This document shows, one piece after another, positions 1 to 7,807 of a stretch of 20,439 nucleotides of DNA. Under the pieces are notes generated by a model. It saw only the letters and a program-made list of their open reading frames with translations, was not told the origin of the DNA and did not search any database. A program made the translations under genes and the position numbers. Position 1 is the first letter of the stretch, and the number at the start of each line of letters is the position of its first letter. This stretch comes from Actinomycetota bacterium (GTDB taxonomy: Bacteria; Actinomycetota; Acidimicrobiia; Acidimicrobiales; JACCXE01), in NCBI GenBank assembly GCA_013697265.1, contig JACCXE010000132.1, positions 1 to 20,439 on the forward strand, read 5' to 3'.

Positions 1-2
1 TC

Positions 3-1376
3 ACCGAGTTCAACGACGTCTGCGCGGCGATGGGCGACCCTGACGCCGACTTCGACGCCCTGCTCGACAAGCAAGGCAAGTTGCAGGACAAGATTGACGC
101 TGCGAACGGCTGGGACATCGAGCGGACGCTTGACATCGCGATGGACGCACTGCGGCTGCCGCCGGGCGACTCCCCCGTCACCCATCTTTCCGGCGGCGAA
201 CGCCGCCGGGTCGCGCTGTGCCGCCTTTTGCTGCAGCGCCCCGACTTGTTGCTGCTGGACGAGCCCACCAACCACCTCGACGCTGAGTCGGTGGCCTGGC
301 TTGAGCGGTTCCTCCAGGACTACGAGGGCACCGTTATCGCGGTCACCCATGACCGTTACTTCCTCGACAACGCGGCGGGCTGGATCCTCGAACTCGATCG
401 CGGCCGCGGCATTCCCTGGGAGGGCAACTACTCGTCCTGGCTCGAGCAGAAGCACGCCCGCCTCGCGCAGGAGGAGAAGGCAGACAAGGTGCGCGAGCGC
501 ACGCTGGCCCGCGAGCTCGAGTGGATTCGCCTGGCCCCTAAGGCTCGCCACGCCAAGGGCAAGGCCCGCATCACCGCATACGACCAGCTCGTCGCGGAGT
601 CCGAGGCGACCGACGGCGCCCGCGACAAGGTCGAAATCGCGATCCCGGTAGGGCCCCGCCTCGGCGACGTCGTCGTCGAGGCAAAAAACCTGACCAAGGC
701 GTTCGGCGACAAGCTGCTCATCGACGACCTCACGTTTTCGTTGCCTCGCGGTGGCATCGTCGGTGTGATCGGGCCCAACGGAGCGGGCAAGACGACATTG
801 TTCAAGATGATCACCGGCGCCGAGCAGCCCGACGATGGCGAACTGACGGTGGGCAGCACCGTGCAGATCGCGCACGTCGATCAGAGCCGCGAGACCCTCG
901 ATGCGAACAGGAGCGTGTTCGACGAAATCAGCGACGGTCTCGACCACATGGTCGTAGGCGGCCGTGAGTTCCGCAGCCGGGCCTGGGTGGCATCGTTCGG
1001 CTTCACCGGCGCCGACCAGCAAAAGCTCGTTGGCGAGTTGTCCGGTGGGGAGCGCAATCGGGTGCAATTGGCCAAGGTGTTGCGGGCGGGCGGCAACCTC
1101 ATCCTGCTCGACGAGCCGACCAACGACCTTGACGTGGACACATTGCGGGCGCTCGAAGAGGGATTGCTCAGTTTTCCCGGCTGCGCCGTGGTCATCAGTC
1201 ACGACCGGTGGTTCCTCGACCGCATCGCCACGCACATCCTCGCCTTCGAAGGCGACTCGCAAGTGGTGTGGTTCGAGGGCAACTACGCGGACTACGAGGG
1301 CGACCGCAAGGCCCGCCTCGGCGGCGACGCCAACCAACCCCACCGCATCAGATACAAGCCGCTGGTCCGCAACTAG
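3..1376 (+). CDS. ettA: Energy-dependent translational throttle protein EttA (ABC-F ATPase), 5' truncated by window edge
   Basis: ABC-F ATPases of the EttA type bind the ribosomal E site and gate entry into elongation according to the ATP/ADP ratio; they have two ATPase domains and no membrane segment. The reading frame is already open at base 3, before the first ATG at 30, so the gene begins upstream of the window. About 100 N-terminal residues, including the first Walker A, are missing compared with the usual length of about 555. Visible here are the first-domain signature LSGGERRRVAL and Walker B LLLLDEPTNHLD, a charged linker (the tRNA-interaction region), then the complete second domain with GPNGAGKTT, LSGGERNRVQLAKVL and LILLDEPTNDLD. 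The stop TAG (1374-1376) directly abuts the ATG of the next gene. The family call is firm; choosing EttA over other ABC-F members rests on overall resemblance. Confidence 0.93.
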   Translation, partial: TEFNDVCAAMGDPDADFDALLDKQGKLQDKIDAANGWDIERTLDIAMDALRLPPGDSPVTHLSGGERRRVALCRLLLQRPDLLLLDEPTNHLDAESVAWLERFLQDYEGTVIAVTHDRYFLDNAAGWILELDRGRGIPWEGNYSSWLEQKHARLAQEEKADKVRERTLARELEWIRLAPKARHAKGKARITAYDQLVAESEATDGARDKVEIAIPVGPRLGDVVVEAKNLTKAFGDKLLIDDLTFSLPRGGIVGVIGPNGAGKTTLFKMITGAEQPDDGELTVGSTVQIAHVDQSRETLDANRSVFDEISDGLDHMVVGGREFRSRAWVASFGFTGADQQKLVGELSGGERNRVQLAKVLRAGGNLILLDEPTNDLDVDTLRALEEGLLSFPGCAVVISHDRWFLDRIATHILAFEGDSQVVWFEGNYADYEGDRKARLGGDANQPHRIRYKPLVRN

Positions 1377-1691
1377 ATGGTCGAGTTGCGACGGCTTCGT
1401 GGAGTCGTGATCGTCGTGTGTGTTGCGGCTATCCCCACGATGATCGTCGGCTCCATCCTCGAACGGACCGGAGTCGCGCTGTTCGGCGGACTGTGTGCAG
1501 CAATCGCGGTTGGTTGCCTGCTCGTTGCTACAACCGTCGCGCCCGCACCCAAGCCGAACTCAGCTGAGGACGAGGCGGCGCGCGTCGAGGCGTTGATCAA
1601 CGACCTTGCCGCGCAAGGCGCCGATGAGGCCGCACTGCGCGGCTTGGCCAATACCGCCATCCGCCTAGGCCGCGCCCAGCAAGGTCAGTAG
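1377..1691 (+). CDS. Small two-helix membrane protein of unknown function
   Basis: This 104-residue protein is not recognised as a named family. It has two predicted transmembrane helices (about residues 8-27 and 33-52) joined by a short polar turn, then a proline-containing linker (PAPKPNS). The C-terminal tail (about 60-100) is acidic and alanine-rich and looks helical. The ATG follows the ettA stop codon with no gap, and no Shine-Dalgarno sequence is visible, so translation is probably coupled to ettA. A terminator-like hairpin begins two bases after its TAG. Codon choice is GC-rich like its neighbours, which supports a real gene. No function can be read from the sequence. Confidence 0.7.
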   Translation: MVELRRLRGVVIVVCVAAIPTMIVGSILERTGVALFGGLCAAIAVGCLLVATTVAPAPKPNSAEDEAARVEALINDLAAQGADEAALRGLANTAIRLGRAQQGQ

Positions 1692-1693
1692 CA

Positions 1694-1732
1694 CTGGGGC
1701 CCGGAGCGCGGCGGACGCTCAACAGGCCCCAG
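1694..1732 (+). terminator. Nested GC-rich hairpin, probable terminator of the ettA unit
   Basis: CTGGGGCC (1694-1701) pairs with GGCCCCAG (1725-1732). Inside it a second stem, GAGCG (1704-1708) with CGCTC (1716-1720), closes a 7-base loop. It starts two bases after the preceding stop codon and precedes a new promoter. There is no T-run, so it would be a non-canonical intrinsic terminator of the kind proposed for high-GC actinobacteria. Confidence 0.5.
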
Positions 1733-1784
1733 CGCCACTAGCGAGGGTCCAGCTAGTTGGTCGATATGTCAAGCGCGAGCGGCC

Positions 1785-1790
1785 TAGGGT
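1785..1790 (+). promoter_or_regulatory. -10 box (TAGGGT) of the small Cys/His gene, leaderless arrangement
   Basis: TAGGGT fits TANNNT and lies exactly 7 bases before the GTG at 1798, so transcription would start at or next to the start codon. No convincing -35 box is seen. The spacing favours GTG 1798 over the in-frame TTG at 1792. Confidence 0.5.
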
Positions 1791-1797
1791 TTTGGTC

Positions 1798-2007
1798 GTG
1801 CCTGAAAGCCGCGCGGTCGAACGCAGTATTGAACCGGGCAACAGTGCGGTCTGCCCTGTTTGCGACGAGACAGTGAAGTTCAAGGCGCGCACGCAGGGCC
1901 GCCAAGTCATCGCCAACATCTATGTCAAGGATGTGTGGGCCCGGGTTGAGCACTATCACGTCGAGTGTTACGAGGCGGCGGGCCAGCCCTACGGCGAGCC
2001 GCAATAA
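1798..2007 (+). CDS. Small Cys/His-rich, probably zinc-binding protein upstream of queD
   Basis: A 69-residue protein read from GTG 1798 (MPESRAVERSIEPG...). It holds a CPVC pair at about residues 19-22 and an HYHVEC cluster at about 52-57, a CxxC...HxHxxC pattern typical of a small zinc-binding fold; no other domain is visible. The start is chosen because a TANNNT box lies 7 bases upstream; TTG 1792 would add two residues. It ends 9 bases before queD, and its stop codon TAA is also the first half of the queD -10 box. Similar small proteins occur in other actinobacteria, to my recollection, but I know no function. A role in preQ0 synthesis is only suggested by position. Confidence 0.72.
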   Translation: MPESRAVERSIEPGNSAVCPVCDETVKFKARTQGRQVIANIYVKDVWARVEHYHVECYEAAGQPYGEPQ

Positions 2008-2010
2008 CCT
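2005..2010 (+). promoter_or_regulatory. -10 box (TAACCT) of the queDCE operon
   Basis: TAACCT lies 6 bases before the queD GTG at 2017 and includes the TAA stop of the previous gene. The spacing predicts a leaderless queD mRNA. No Shine-Dalgarno sequence precedes queD. Confidence 0.42.
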
Positions 2011-2016
2011 CTCTGC

Positions 2017-2364
2017 GTGCGCACGCGCGTAACCCGCTCCTTTTCTTTCGAAGCCGCCCATCAACTCGAGTGGCACGCGGGCGCGTGCAAGAACCTTCAC
2101 GGCCACAGCTACCGCCTCGAAGTCACCGTTGCCGGTGAACTCGACGCCAACGGAATCGTCATCGACTTCAGCGACTTGCGCGAGATCGTGCAGCAGGCTG
2201 TCATCGATCGCTTCGACCACACCTACCTCAACGACCTGCTGGCCAACCCGACGGCGGAATTGATCGCGGCTGACATCTGGGCCCGGCTGCTCGCCGCCGA
2301 CCTGCCACTCGACCGCATCGTGCTGTGGGAAACCGAGAACTCGCGGGTGGAGATCGCCACGTGA
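2017..2364 (+). CDS. queD: 6-carboxy-5,6,7,8-tetrahydropterin synthase QueD
   Basis: Cytoplasmic enzyme of the PTPS/QueD family. It converts 7,8-dihydroneopterin triphosphate to 6-carboxytetrahydropterin, the first dedicated step to preQ0. The 115-residue length is normal. Zinc ligands H15, H28 and H30 (AAHQ and LHGH) are present, as are the catalytic Cys24 in CKNLHGH, the Asp67-His68 pair in RFDHTYLN, the PTAE motif at 78-81 and Glu105 in LWETEN. The C-K/N-x-x-H-G-H arrangement marks QueD rather than eukaryotic-type PTPS. GTG 2017 is the start, with a TANNNT box 6 bases upstream. Its TGA overlaps the queC GTG (GTGA, 2361-2364), so the two are translationally coupled. Confidence 0.93.
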   Translation: MRTRVTRSFSFEAAHQLEWHAGACKNLHGHSYRLEVTVAGELDANGIVIDFSDLREIVQQAVIDRFDHTYLNDLLANPTAELIAADIWARLLAADLPLDRIVLWETENSRVEIAT

Positions 2365-3026
2365 GCGGAGCCGTCGTCATCTTGAGCGGCGGCCTCGACT
2401 CCACGGTGTGCCTGGCCGAGGCCGTCGCCGCGCACGAGCCAGTGATTGCCCTATCGGTGGACTACGGCCAACGACACCGAATCGAACTCGAACGGGCGGC
2501 GTCGATCGCGGCGCGCTACGGCGTCGAGCACATCGAACAACGCCTCGATCTCAGCGCGTGGGGCGGCTCGGCGCTGACCGACGCGTCGATCGACATCCCC
2601 ACCGCCACCGACGCGGCAGAGGGGCCCGCGGTTCCGATCACCTACGTCCCCGGCCGCAACCTGATCTTCTTGTCGCTCGCTGTCGCGCTGGCCGAGGCGC
2701 GCGGTTGTGAGTCGGTGTTCATCGGCGTGAACGCGCTCGACTACTCGGGCTATCCCGACTGCCGACCCGAGTTCATCGAAAGCTTTCGGGGCACGGCTGC
2801 GCTCGCGCTGCGCGTAGCGGTCGAAGGCGCTGCGGTTGTTATCACCACGCCGCTGCTTGATCTGTCCAAAGCCGACATTGTTCGCCGCGGTGTCGGTCTC
2901 GGTGCTCCGCTCGAACTCACCTGGTCGTGTTACCGGGGCGGCGTCACACCGTGCGGCAACTGCGACTCGTGCGTGCTTCGCGCCAAAGGCTTCGCCGAAG
3001 CCAACGTCGCCGACCCGGCACCGTAG
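2361..3026 (+). CDS. queC: 7-cyano-7-deazaguanine synthase QueC
   Basis: ATP-dependent ligase of the adenine-nucleotide alpha-hydrolase (PP-loop) fold that turns 7-carboxy-7-deazaguanine plus ammonia into preQ0. The 221-residue protein read from GTG 2361 begins directly with the beta strand leading to the PP-loop SGGLDST (residues 9-15). YVPGRNL lies mid-protein. The C-terminal zinc site is C190, C198, C201 and C204 (CYRGG...CGNCDSC). An upstream in-frame start at 2325 would add 12 residues unlike the family and lie inside queD, so the 4-base GTGA overlap is preferred. All key residues are intact. The product feeds tRNA queuosine, deazaguanine DNA modification or pyrrolopyrimidine metabolites; the window does not show which. 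Confidence 0.93.
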   Translation: MSGAVVILSGGLDSTVCLAEAVAAHEPVIALSVDYGQRHRIELERAASIAARYGVEHIEQRLDLSAWGGSALTDASIDIPTATDAAEGPAVPITYVPGRNLIFLSLAVALAEARGCESVFIGVNALDYSGYPDCRPEFIESFRGTAALALRVAVEGAAVVITTPLLDLSKADIVRRGVGLGAPLELTWSCYRGGVTPCGNCDSCVLRAKGFAEANVADPAP

Positions 3027-3037
3027 TGATTGACTCA

Positions 3038-3733
3038 ATGGTCGAACCTCCCCTTGTAATCAGTGAAATCTTCGGCCCCACCGTGCAGGGCGAGGGCCCC
3101 GATGTCGGCAAACGCTGCGCGTTCGTGCGGCTCGGTCGCTGCAACCTGTCATGTCAGTGGTGCGACACGCCCTACTCGTGGGACTGGACCCGCTTCGACC
3201 CGGCGGTCGAGCTCAGCGAACAGTCCGTCGACGCGGTCGTCGCTCGGCTCGCCACGATGGCGATCGACACCGTGGTGCTCACCGGCGGCGAACCGCTCTT
3301 GCAGCAGCGCCGAGTGGTGCCGCTGATTCACGCGTTCCGGCGCTTGACGTGGAAGACGCACGTCGAGACGGCAGGCACGATCGCGTGGGACGCAGATCCG
3401 GCACTAGTCGACCGCTGGGTCGTGTCGCCGAAGCTCGCGAACTCGGGCATGAGCGCGCGCCGACGGCTGCGCTACGACGTGCTGACGCGGTTCGCTGATA
3501 TGGGCGCGGCGTTCAAGTTCGTCGTGGTGGAGGCGTCGGATCTCGACGAGGTCGCCCACATAGTCGGTCGGGCCGGTATCGCACCGACATCGGTGTGGAT
3601 CATGCCCGAGGGCACCAAGCCGAGAGCCGTGGCTGAGCGCACCGCCAAGCTCGCCGACGACGTGATCGCCCGAGGTTGGAACCTCACCACCCGTCTGCAC
3701 GTGCTGGCGTGGGGCGACAAGCGCGGCCGGTAA
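3038..3733 (+). CDS. queE: 7-carboxy-7-deazaguanine synthase QueE (radical SAM)
   Basis: Radical SAM enzyme that rearranges 6-carboxytetrahydropterin to 7-carboxy-7-deazaguanine, the step between QueD and QueC. From ATG 3038 it is 231 residues. The 4Fe-4S ligands are C35, C39 and C42 in RCNLSCQWCDTPYSWDW, preceded by the family hallmark FGPTVQGEG (12-20) and followed by the SAM-binding TGGEP (82-86). The CxxxCxxC spacing is the standard radical SAM form. An alternative start, GTG 3026, overlaps the last base of the queC stop (TAGTG) and would add four residues; neither candidate has a clear ribosome-binding site. It completes a compact queD-queC-queE operon and converges on the glycosyltransferase gene 17 bases downstream. 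Confidence 0.92.
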   Translation: MVEPPLVISEIFGPTVQGEGPDVGKRCAFVRLGRCNLSCQWCDTPYSWDWTRFDPAVELSEQSVDAVVARLATMAIDTVVLTGGEPLLQQRRVVPLIHAFRRLTWKTHVETAGTIAWDADPALVDRWVVSPKLANSGMSARRRLRYDVLTRFADMGAAFKFVVVEASDLDEVAHIVGRAGIAPTSVWIMPEGTKPRAVAERTAKLADDVIARGWNLTTRLHVLAWGDKRGR

Positions 3734-3750
3734 CACGGCGGCCGTCTGTG
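3734..3750. terminator. Short imperfect hairpin between convergent queE and glycosyltransferase genes
   Basis: The 17-base gap between the two convergent stop codons contains ACGG-cgg-CCGT with flanking AC/GT pairs, interrupted by a two-base bulge. It is the only candidate for a shared terminator here, but it is weak and has no T-run. Confidence 0.22.
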
Positions 3751-4869
3751 TCAGGCGACCTTGGCCTCGATGCGGTCGGCCAATTCCAAGAACGGGGCGA
3801 CTTGGCGCTCGACACTGAACGACGCGGCGTAGCGCTTCAAGGCGGCGACGTCGCGTGTCGTCGTGCACGCGTGCAACAACGCGTCGCCGATCGCGGCGGG
3901 CTCGGGCTCGACCACCGCACCGATAGGACCGACAACCTCGGGCAGGCTGGCGCGGCAAACCGCGACCACGGGTACGCCCACCGAGGCGGCCTCGATCGCC
4001 GGAATGCCGAAGCCTTCGTGGATGCTGGTCATCAACACCGCTGACGCGCCGCGGTAGTACGCGCCGAGTTCGGCACGGGGAACTGAACCGGTGAAACGAA
4101 CCCGGGACACGAGGTCGGCGCCGACGGTTTCGAGAATGCGGCGACCCATGGACCCGTGGCGACGATCGGGCGGACCTTCGGTTCCCGCAAGCACGAGATC
4201 GACGTCGAGACCGCGCTCGACCGCGTCACGCCAGCCCGCTAACGCCAGCGTCACTTCCTTTCGGGGGTGGAACCAACCAACCTGAAGCACGTAGGGGCGA
4301 CCATCCATCGGCGGCGGACCGATCCAATCCCCGAAGGGCTCCAACGACGGCGGAGCAATACGAATCCGGTCGAGTGGCGTGTCGAACCACCGCGATATCT
4401 GCTGACGCCCGTGCTCGGCCAGGCACACAACCCCGCGGGCCCCGGCGAGATTTCGACGGGGCAGGGTTAACAGCTGGCGATAGCTGTATGCCGAGTACAC
4501 ACCCCAAGGCGTCGGTTCCATGAACGCGGCCTCGTACAGCACAACGATGCGCGGTACGTGCCGGGGCCGGGGCATGTGAAACTGAGCGTTACCGATGATT
4601 GCGTGCAGGTCAGCCCGCTCGGCCGCGACGCGCGCGAGACCCTCGGCGTGGACGTCGAAGTTGAGTGCGGCCACGAACGGCTGTCGTGGGTGCGAGACGC
4701 GAATCAACTCGTGCGGAGGCTCGACGACCGGCGCATCGTCGCGTTCGCTGATCAGCACCACGATTTCGTGTCGGTCTTGGGCCAGCAGTCCTCGCAAAAG
4801 GGCTCGTTGATAGATGCCGTGCCCGCTAGGGGAATCAGATATATGCGTGGCGAAGATGCCGAGTCTCAA
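3751..4869 (-). CDS. Family 4-like glycosyltransferase (GT-B fold), last gene of the hrcA operon
   Basis: A 372-residue GT-B glycosyltransferase of the GT4 (Glycos_transf_1) type, which transfers a sugar from a nucleotide donor in the cytoplasm; donor and acceptor cannot be read from sequence. The N-terminal half starts LRLGIFATHISDSPSGHGIYQR with a glycine-containing acceptor loop. The C-terminal domain begins at YVLQVGWFHPRKE and carries the donor-site motif EGFGIPAIEAASVGVPVVA, the family's E-x7-E motif. TTG 4869 is chosen as start: it overlaps the upstream stop (TTGA, 4866-4869), has GTGGGG about 8 bases before it, and the protein then begins at the first beta strand. A GTG/ATG-type start further upstream would add 18 unlike residues. 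Coupling to the fusion gene suggests both act on the same glycan. Confidence 0.87.
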   Translation of the reverse strand: MRLGIFATHISDSPSGHGIYQRALLRGLLAQDRHEIVVLISERDDAPVVEPPHELIRVSHPRQPFVAALNFDVHAEGLARVAAERADLHAIIGNAQFHMPRPRHVPRIVVLYEAAFMEPTPWGVYSAYSYRQLLTLPRRNLAGARGVVCLAEHGRQQISRWFDTPLDRIRIAPPSLEPFGDWIGPPPMDGRPYVLQVGWFHPRKEVTLALAGWRDAVERGLDVDLVLAGTEGPPDRRHGSMGRRILETVGADLVSRVRFTGSVPRAELGAYYRGASAVLMTSIHEGFGIPAIEAASVGVPVVAVCRASLPEVVGPIGAVVEPEPAAIGDALLHACTTTRDVAALKRYAASFSVERQVAPFLELADRIEAKVA

Positions 4870-6695
4870 ATCGCTCGCCCCACCGCGATGATATTGAGCC
4901 CGAACCCGCGCCGATCGATCCACCGAGCCGCTATTCGTATCCGGCGTTCAACTCCAGGACGGGCCAGCACCGCCGCCACGGGTGGCGCGAGCCTGGCCAG
5001 GCGATCCGAGACGAATCCGACCTGACGAGCCAAATCCGCGCCGGTCGCGGGCGCGTCCGGGGAACTGTCGGTACGTAACACCTGGATCTGAAAACCGCCG
5101 CGCTGCAACAGCTGGCGCACAGTCCAGAGGTCCGGATACGTCACGCGTTCTCCCGGACGCCACTGGTCCCAGTGCGAACGCTGCGCGTAGCGAGACAGCG
5201 ATCCGGCGTTCGGTGTGTCGATCACCACCTGTCCTCCCGCTTGGAGGTAGTGCTCGCGTGTCTGGCGAAGAGCGGCCACGGGATCGCCCGTAGTTTCAAG
5301 CGACCGGTCGAACACGACGACATCGAAGAGTGGGCTTTGCGCAGTTGCGCCGAGTTCGTCGACGCCGACGCCGCTCGCGGTCCAGCCCCGATGCGTCGCA
5401 CTCCGGAGAAACGATGACGCGTCCGCGCCTACGTAGAGCAACCGCCCTCTGGCGACGCCGAGTTCGTCCAGCGCGTCGAGCTGCCGATGGGCGGCGGCGG
5501 AATGGACTGAGTCGATCGCTGTCGACAGATCGCCCGCGCCCTCGACGTAGGGCCGAAGAACGAGGCTGGCGTGACGGAGACCGCAGGCCCGGCACTGCAG
5601 AATCGTTGTAGCGCCGTCGGTCCGCGCGGTGCCGCGGCGATCGTGTGAGCCGCAGAGCGGACACGCGGCAACAGCTACACCCTGCGCGGCGATGCGCGCA
5701 CGAATGGGGCGGCTGCGGTCGCCAAACACGTCCTCGGCCCAGTCGGACTCGCCCTGAGGTGACGGCGCGTCGACGCGGAGCTCAAACTCAGTCCAGCCGT
5801 CATGGGCCTTGGCGGCGGTGACCGAGTGGGTCGACTGCGCACCGTTTGCGCCGGCTGCGGCCAACAGCGAGCCCCCGTCGCTCAACACCCGAACGTGGCG
5901 TTGGTCGACCTCAAGCACTGGGCCCGGATCGATCGCACGCGTCGGCACGCCCCCCAGCCACTCAAGCCACTCGTCGCCCGACGCCCACCAGACCTTCACC
6001 GCGCCGGATGCGGTCCGAAGCTGTTCGGTCAACCAGGGCGCGACACGGTCGTCGTTTCGGGCATCGAAGATCACCGCCGCCGCAGGCTCGCGAGCCGCTT
6101 CACGAGCCAGGCGTGCGAGCGTCTCATCGTCGGGCGGCACCGACGACCCGAGCACGACCCATCCGTCGAACAATGGCGCGCCGCTTGGGGCCGGACGAGG
6201 CCAGCGACTGAAGGTAAGGTCGCCGCGGACCCACTGCCCGTCGTCAGCAGATGACACGACGACACGATCGGCGGTAATGGCCAACGCGGCGTGGACGATC
6301 GACTGGTAAAAGCGGGGTACCTCGCCGTGCGACGCAACCCAAACGACCTCCGTGCCCGTCGGCCGAGCCAGGCGGCACAGGCCGGCGAGAAGCGAGTCCC
6401 ATACGACGATGTGGTCGACGTTGGCCTCGGCCAGTAACCCGTTGGTGACCCGGCGCCAACGCCACAACATGCGCGCGAACCAAAACGCCATCGACGGCAG
6501 CGAGTTGCGGACCACACCGACCCGCGAAGGCAGCGGTTCGAGCGGCGGCACGAGTTCGGGGCCGCCCACGCCGTTTACCTCGACGTCGTGACCGAGATCC
6601 TCGAGTTGGGCGACCAGCTCGTTCCGACTAATCCAGGGCCGCGGGCCGAGCGGTCCGACGAGCAACGTGCGCGGACGGGTGCCGCGGGGGCTCAC
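4866..6695 (-). CDS. Putative glycosyltransferase-like / zinc ribbon / SAM methyltransferase fusion protein
   Basis: A 609-residue protein with three recognisable parts. Residues 1 to about 330 begin like a GT-B glycosyltransferase (RTLLVGPLGPRPWISRNELVAQLEDLGHDVEV), but no E-x7-E donor motif is seen, so activity is doubtful. A zinc ribbon follows, C345-x2-C348 and C368-x2-C371 (CPLCG...CRACG). About 408-580 resembles a class I SAM methyltransferase: LLYVGADASSF in the motif I position (degenerate glycines), FDVVVFDRSLE, and GGQVVIDTPNAGSLSRYAQ. Zinc-ribbon methyltransferases of this type often act on sugars or nucleotide sugars. GTG 6695 overlaps the dnaJ stop (GTGA) and its own TGA overlaps the next TTG. 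The function is inferred as surface-glycan modification; no substrate can be named. Confidence 0.75.
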   Translation of the reverse strand: MSPRGTRPRTLLVGPLGPRPWISRNELVAQLEDLGHDVEVNGVGGPELVPPLEPLPSRVGVVRNSLPSMAFWFARMLWRWRRVTNGLLAEANVDHIVVWDSLLAGLCRLARPTGTEVVWVASHGEVPRFYQSIVHAALAITADRVVVSSADDGQWVRGDLTFSRWPRPAPSGAPLFDGWVVLGSSVPPDDETLARLAREAAREPAAAVIFDARNDDRVAPWLTEQLRTASGAVKVWWASGDEWLEWLGGVPTRAIDPGPVLEVDQRHVRVLSDGGSLLAAAGANGAQSTHSVTAAKAHDGWTEFELRVDAPSPQGESDWAEDVFGDRSRPIRARIAAQGVAVAACPLCGSHDRRGTARTDGATTILQCRACGLRHASLVLRPYVEGAGDLSTAIDSVHSAAAHRQLDALDELGVARGRLLYVGADASSFLRSATHRGWTASGVGVDELGATAQSPLFDVVVFDRSLETTGDPVAALRQTREHYLQAGGQVVIDTPNAGSLSRYAQRSHWDQWRPGERVTYPDLWTVRQLLQRGGFQIQVLRTDSSPDAPATGADLARQVGFVSDRLARLAPPVAAVLARPGVERRIRIAARWIDRRGFGLNIIAVGRAI

Positions 6696-7807
6696 GAGAA
6701 GGCCGACTTGATCCGTCCGAACAATCCCGACGACGGTTCATTCACGGTCTCGCCCCGCTCGTCGGCCAGTTTGCGCAACAGCGCCTCGGCGTCCGCGGAC
6801 AGTTGCAGGGGTGTGTCCACCACGATGTGTACGTGCAGGTCGCCGCGGCCCCGGCCATTGGTGTGGGGCACTCCTCGACCCTTCAAGCGCGTGACGGCGC
6901 CGGTCTGGGTGCCGGCCTGGACGGAGACCTCTTCTGTGCCGTCGAGAGTGACCACGTCACATTGCGCGCCCAGCGCGGCCTGCGTCATTGGGACGTGCAA
7001 CTCGGTGTGAATATCCACGCCGTCGCGCTCAAACCGATCATGGGGTCGCACCCGCGCGTGCAGATAGAGATCGCCCGCGGGCCCACCACGAGGCGCCGCG
7101 CCGCCGCGCCCCGTGCTGCGCAGGGTTTGGCCGTGGTCGATGCCCGCGGGCACGTTCACGAGTTCGATGCGTTCGTCGGTAATCCGTCCTTCACCGCGGC
7201 AGTCGTGGCATGGCGACTCGATGACGGTGCCGAGGCCGCGACACGCGTTGCACGGTCCGCTAGTGACCATCTGACCAAGGATGCTTTGACGAACACGGCG
7301 CACTTCACCCGACCCGCCGCAGGTCGTGCAACGCGTCGGAGCCGAGCCGTCGGCCGCGCCCGAGCCGTCACACGTCGCACACATGACCGGCAACCGCAGG
7401 CTGACTTCCTTCTCGGCGCCGAACACGGCTTCCTCGAAGGTGAGATCGAGCACCGCTTCGGCGTCGGACCCGCGCATTTGGCCACGAGGCGCACCACCCG
7501 AACTACCGAAGCCTGCTCCGAAGAACGTCTCGAAGATGTCGCCGATACCGCCGCCGAAGAAGTCGTTGGAGTTCGCACCGCCGGCGCCGCCCACGCCAGC
7601 CGCTCCGAACGTGTCGTATCGCTGCCGCTTCTCGGGGTCCGAGAGCGTCTCGTAAGCCTGGCTGACCTCTTTGAAGCGATCGTGCGCAGTGGCGTCGTCG
7701 GGGTTGGCGTCGGGGTGCAATTCGCGGGCCAAGCGCCGGTACGCGCTCTTAATCTCGTCGGCCGACGCGTCGCGCGTGACACCCAGCAGTTCGTAGTAGT
7801 CGCTCAC
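6692..7807 (-). CDS. dnaJ: Chaperone protein DnaJ
   Basis: Hsp40 co-chaperone that binds unfolded protein and stimulates DnaK ATPase. The 371-residue protein has the full class I layout: J domain 1-70 with HPD at 31-33; a Gly/Phe-rich region of about 70-110 with GGAGGANSNDFFGGGIG; and four CxxCxGxG zinc repeats (C143/C146, C160/C163, C186/C189, C200/C203). The C-terminal substrate and dimerisation domains follow. GTG 7807 overlaps the hrcA TGA (GTGA, 7804-7807) and its own TGA overlaps the next GTG, so it can only be transcribed with hrcA or from a promoter inside hrcA. No dnaK or grpE is present, so this may be the second dnaJ paralogue common in actinobacteria. Expression should follow the CIRCE element upstream of hrcA. 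Confidence 0.96.
   Translation of the reverse strand: MSDYYELLGVTRDASADEIKSAYRRLARELHPDANPDDATAHDRFKEVSQAYETLSDPEKRQRYDTFGAAGVGGAGGANSNDFFGGGIGDIFETFFGAGFGSSGGAPRGQMRGSDAEAVLDLTFEEAVFGAEKEVSLRLPVMCATCDGSGAADGSAPTRCTTCGGSGEVRRVRQSILGQMVTSGPCNACRGLGTVIESPCHDCRGEGRITDERIELVNVPAGIDHGQTLRSTGRGGAAPRGGPAGDLYLHARVRPHDRFERDGVDIHTELHVPMTQAALGAQCDVVTLDGTEEVSVQAGTQTGAVTRLKGRGVPHTNGRGRGDLHVHIVVDTPLQLSADAEALLRKLADERGETVNEPSSGLFGRIKSAFS

Noticed and set aside
2325..2360. Longer queC form starting at 2325
   Set aside because: It would overlap queD by 40 bases and add 12 residues absent from the family; GTG 2361 starts exactly before the first beta strand.
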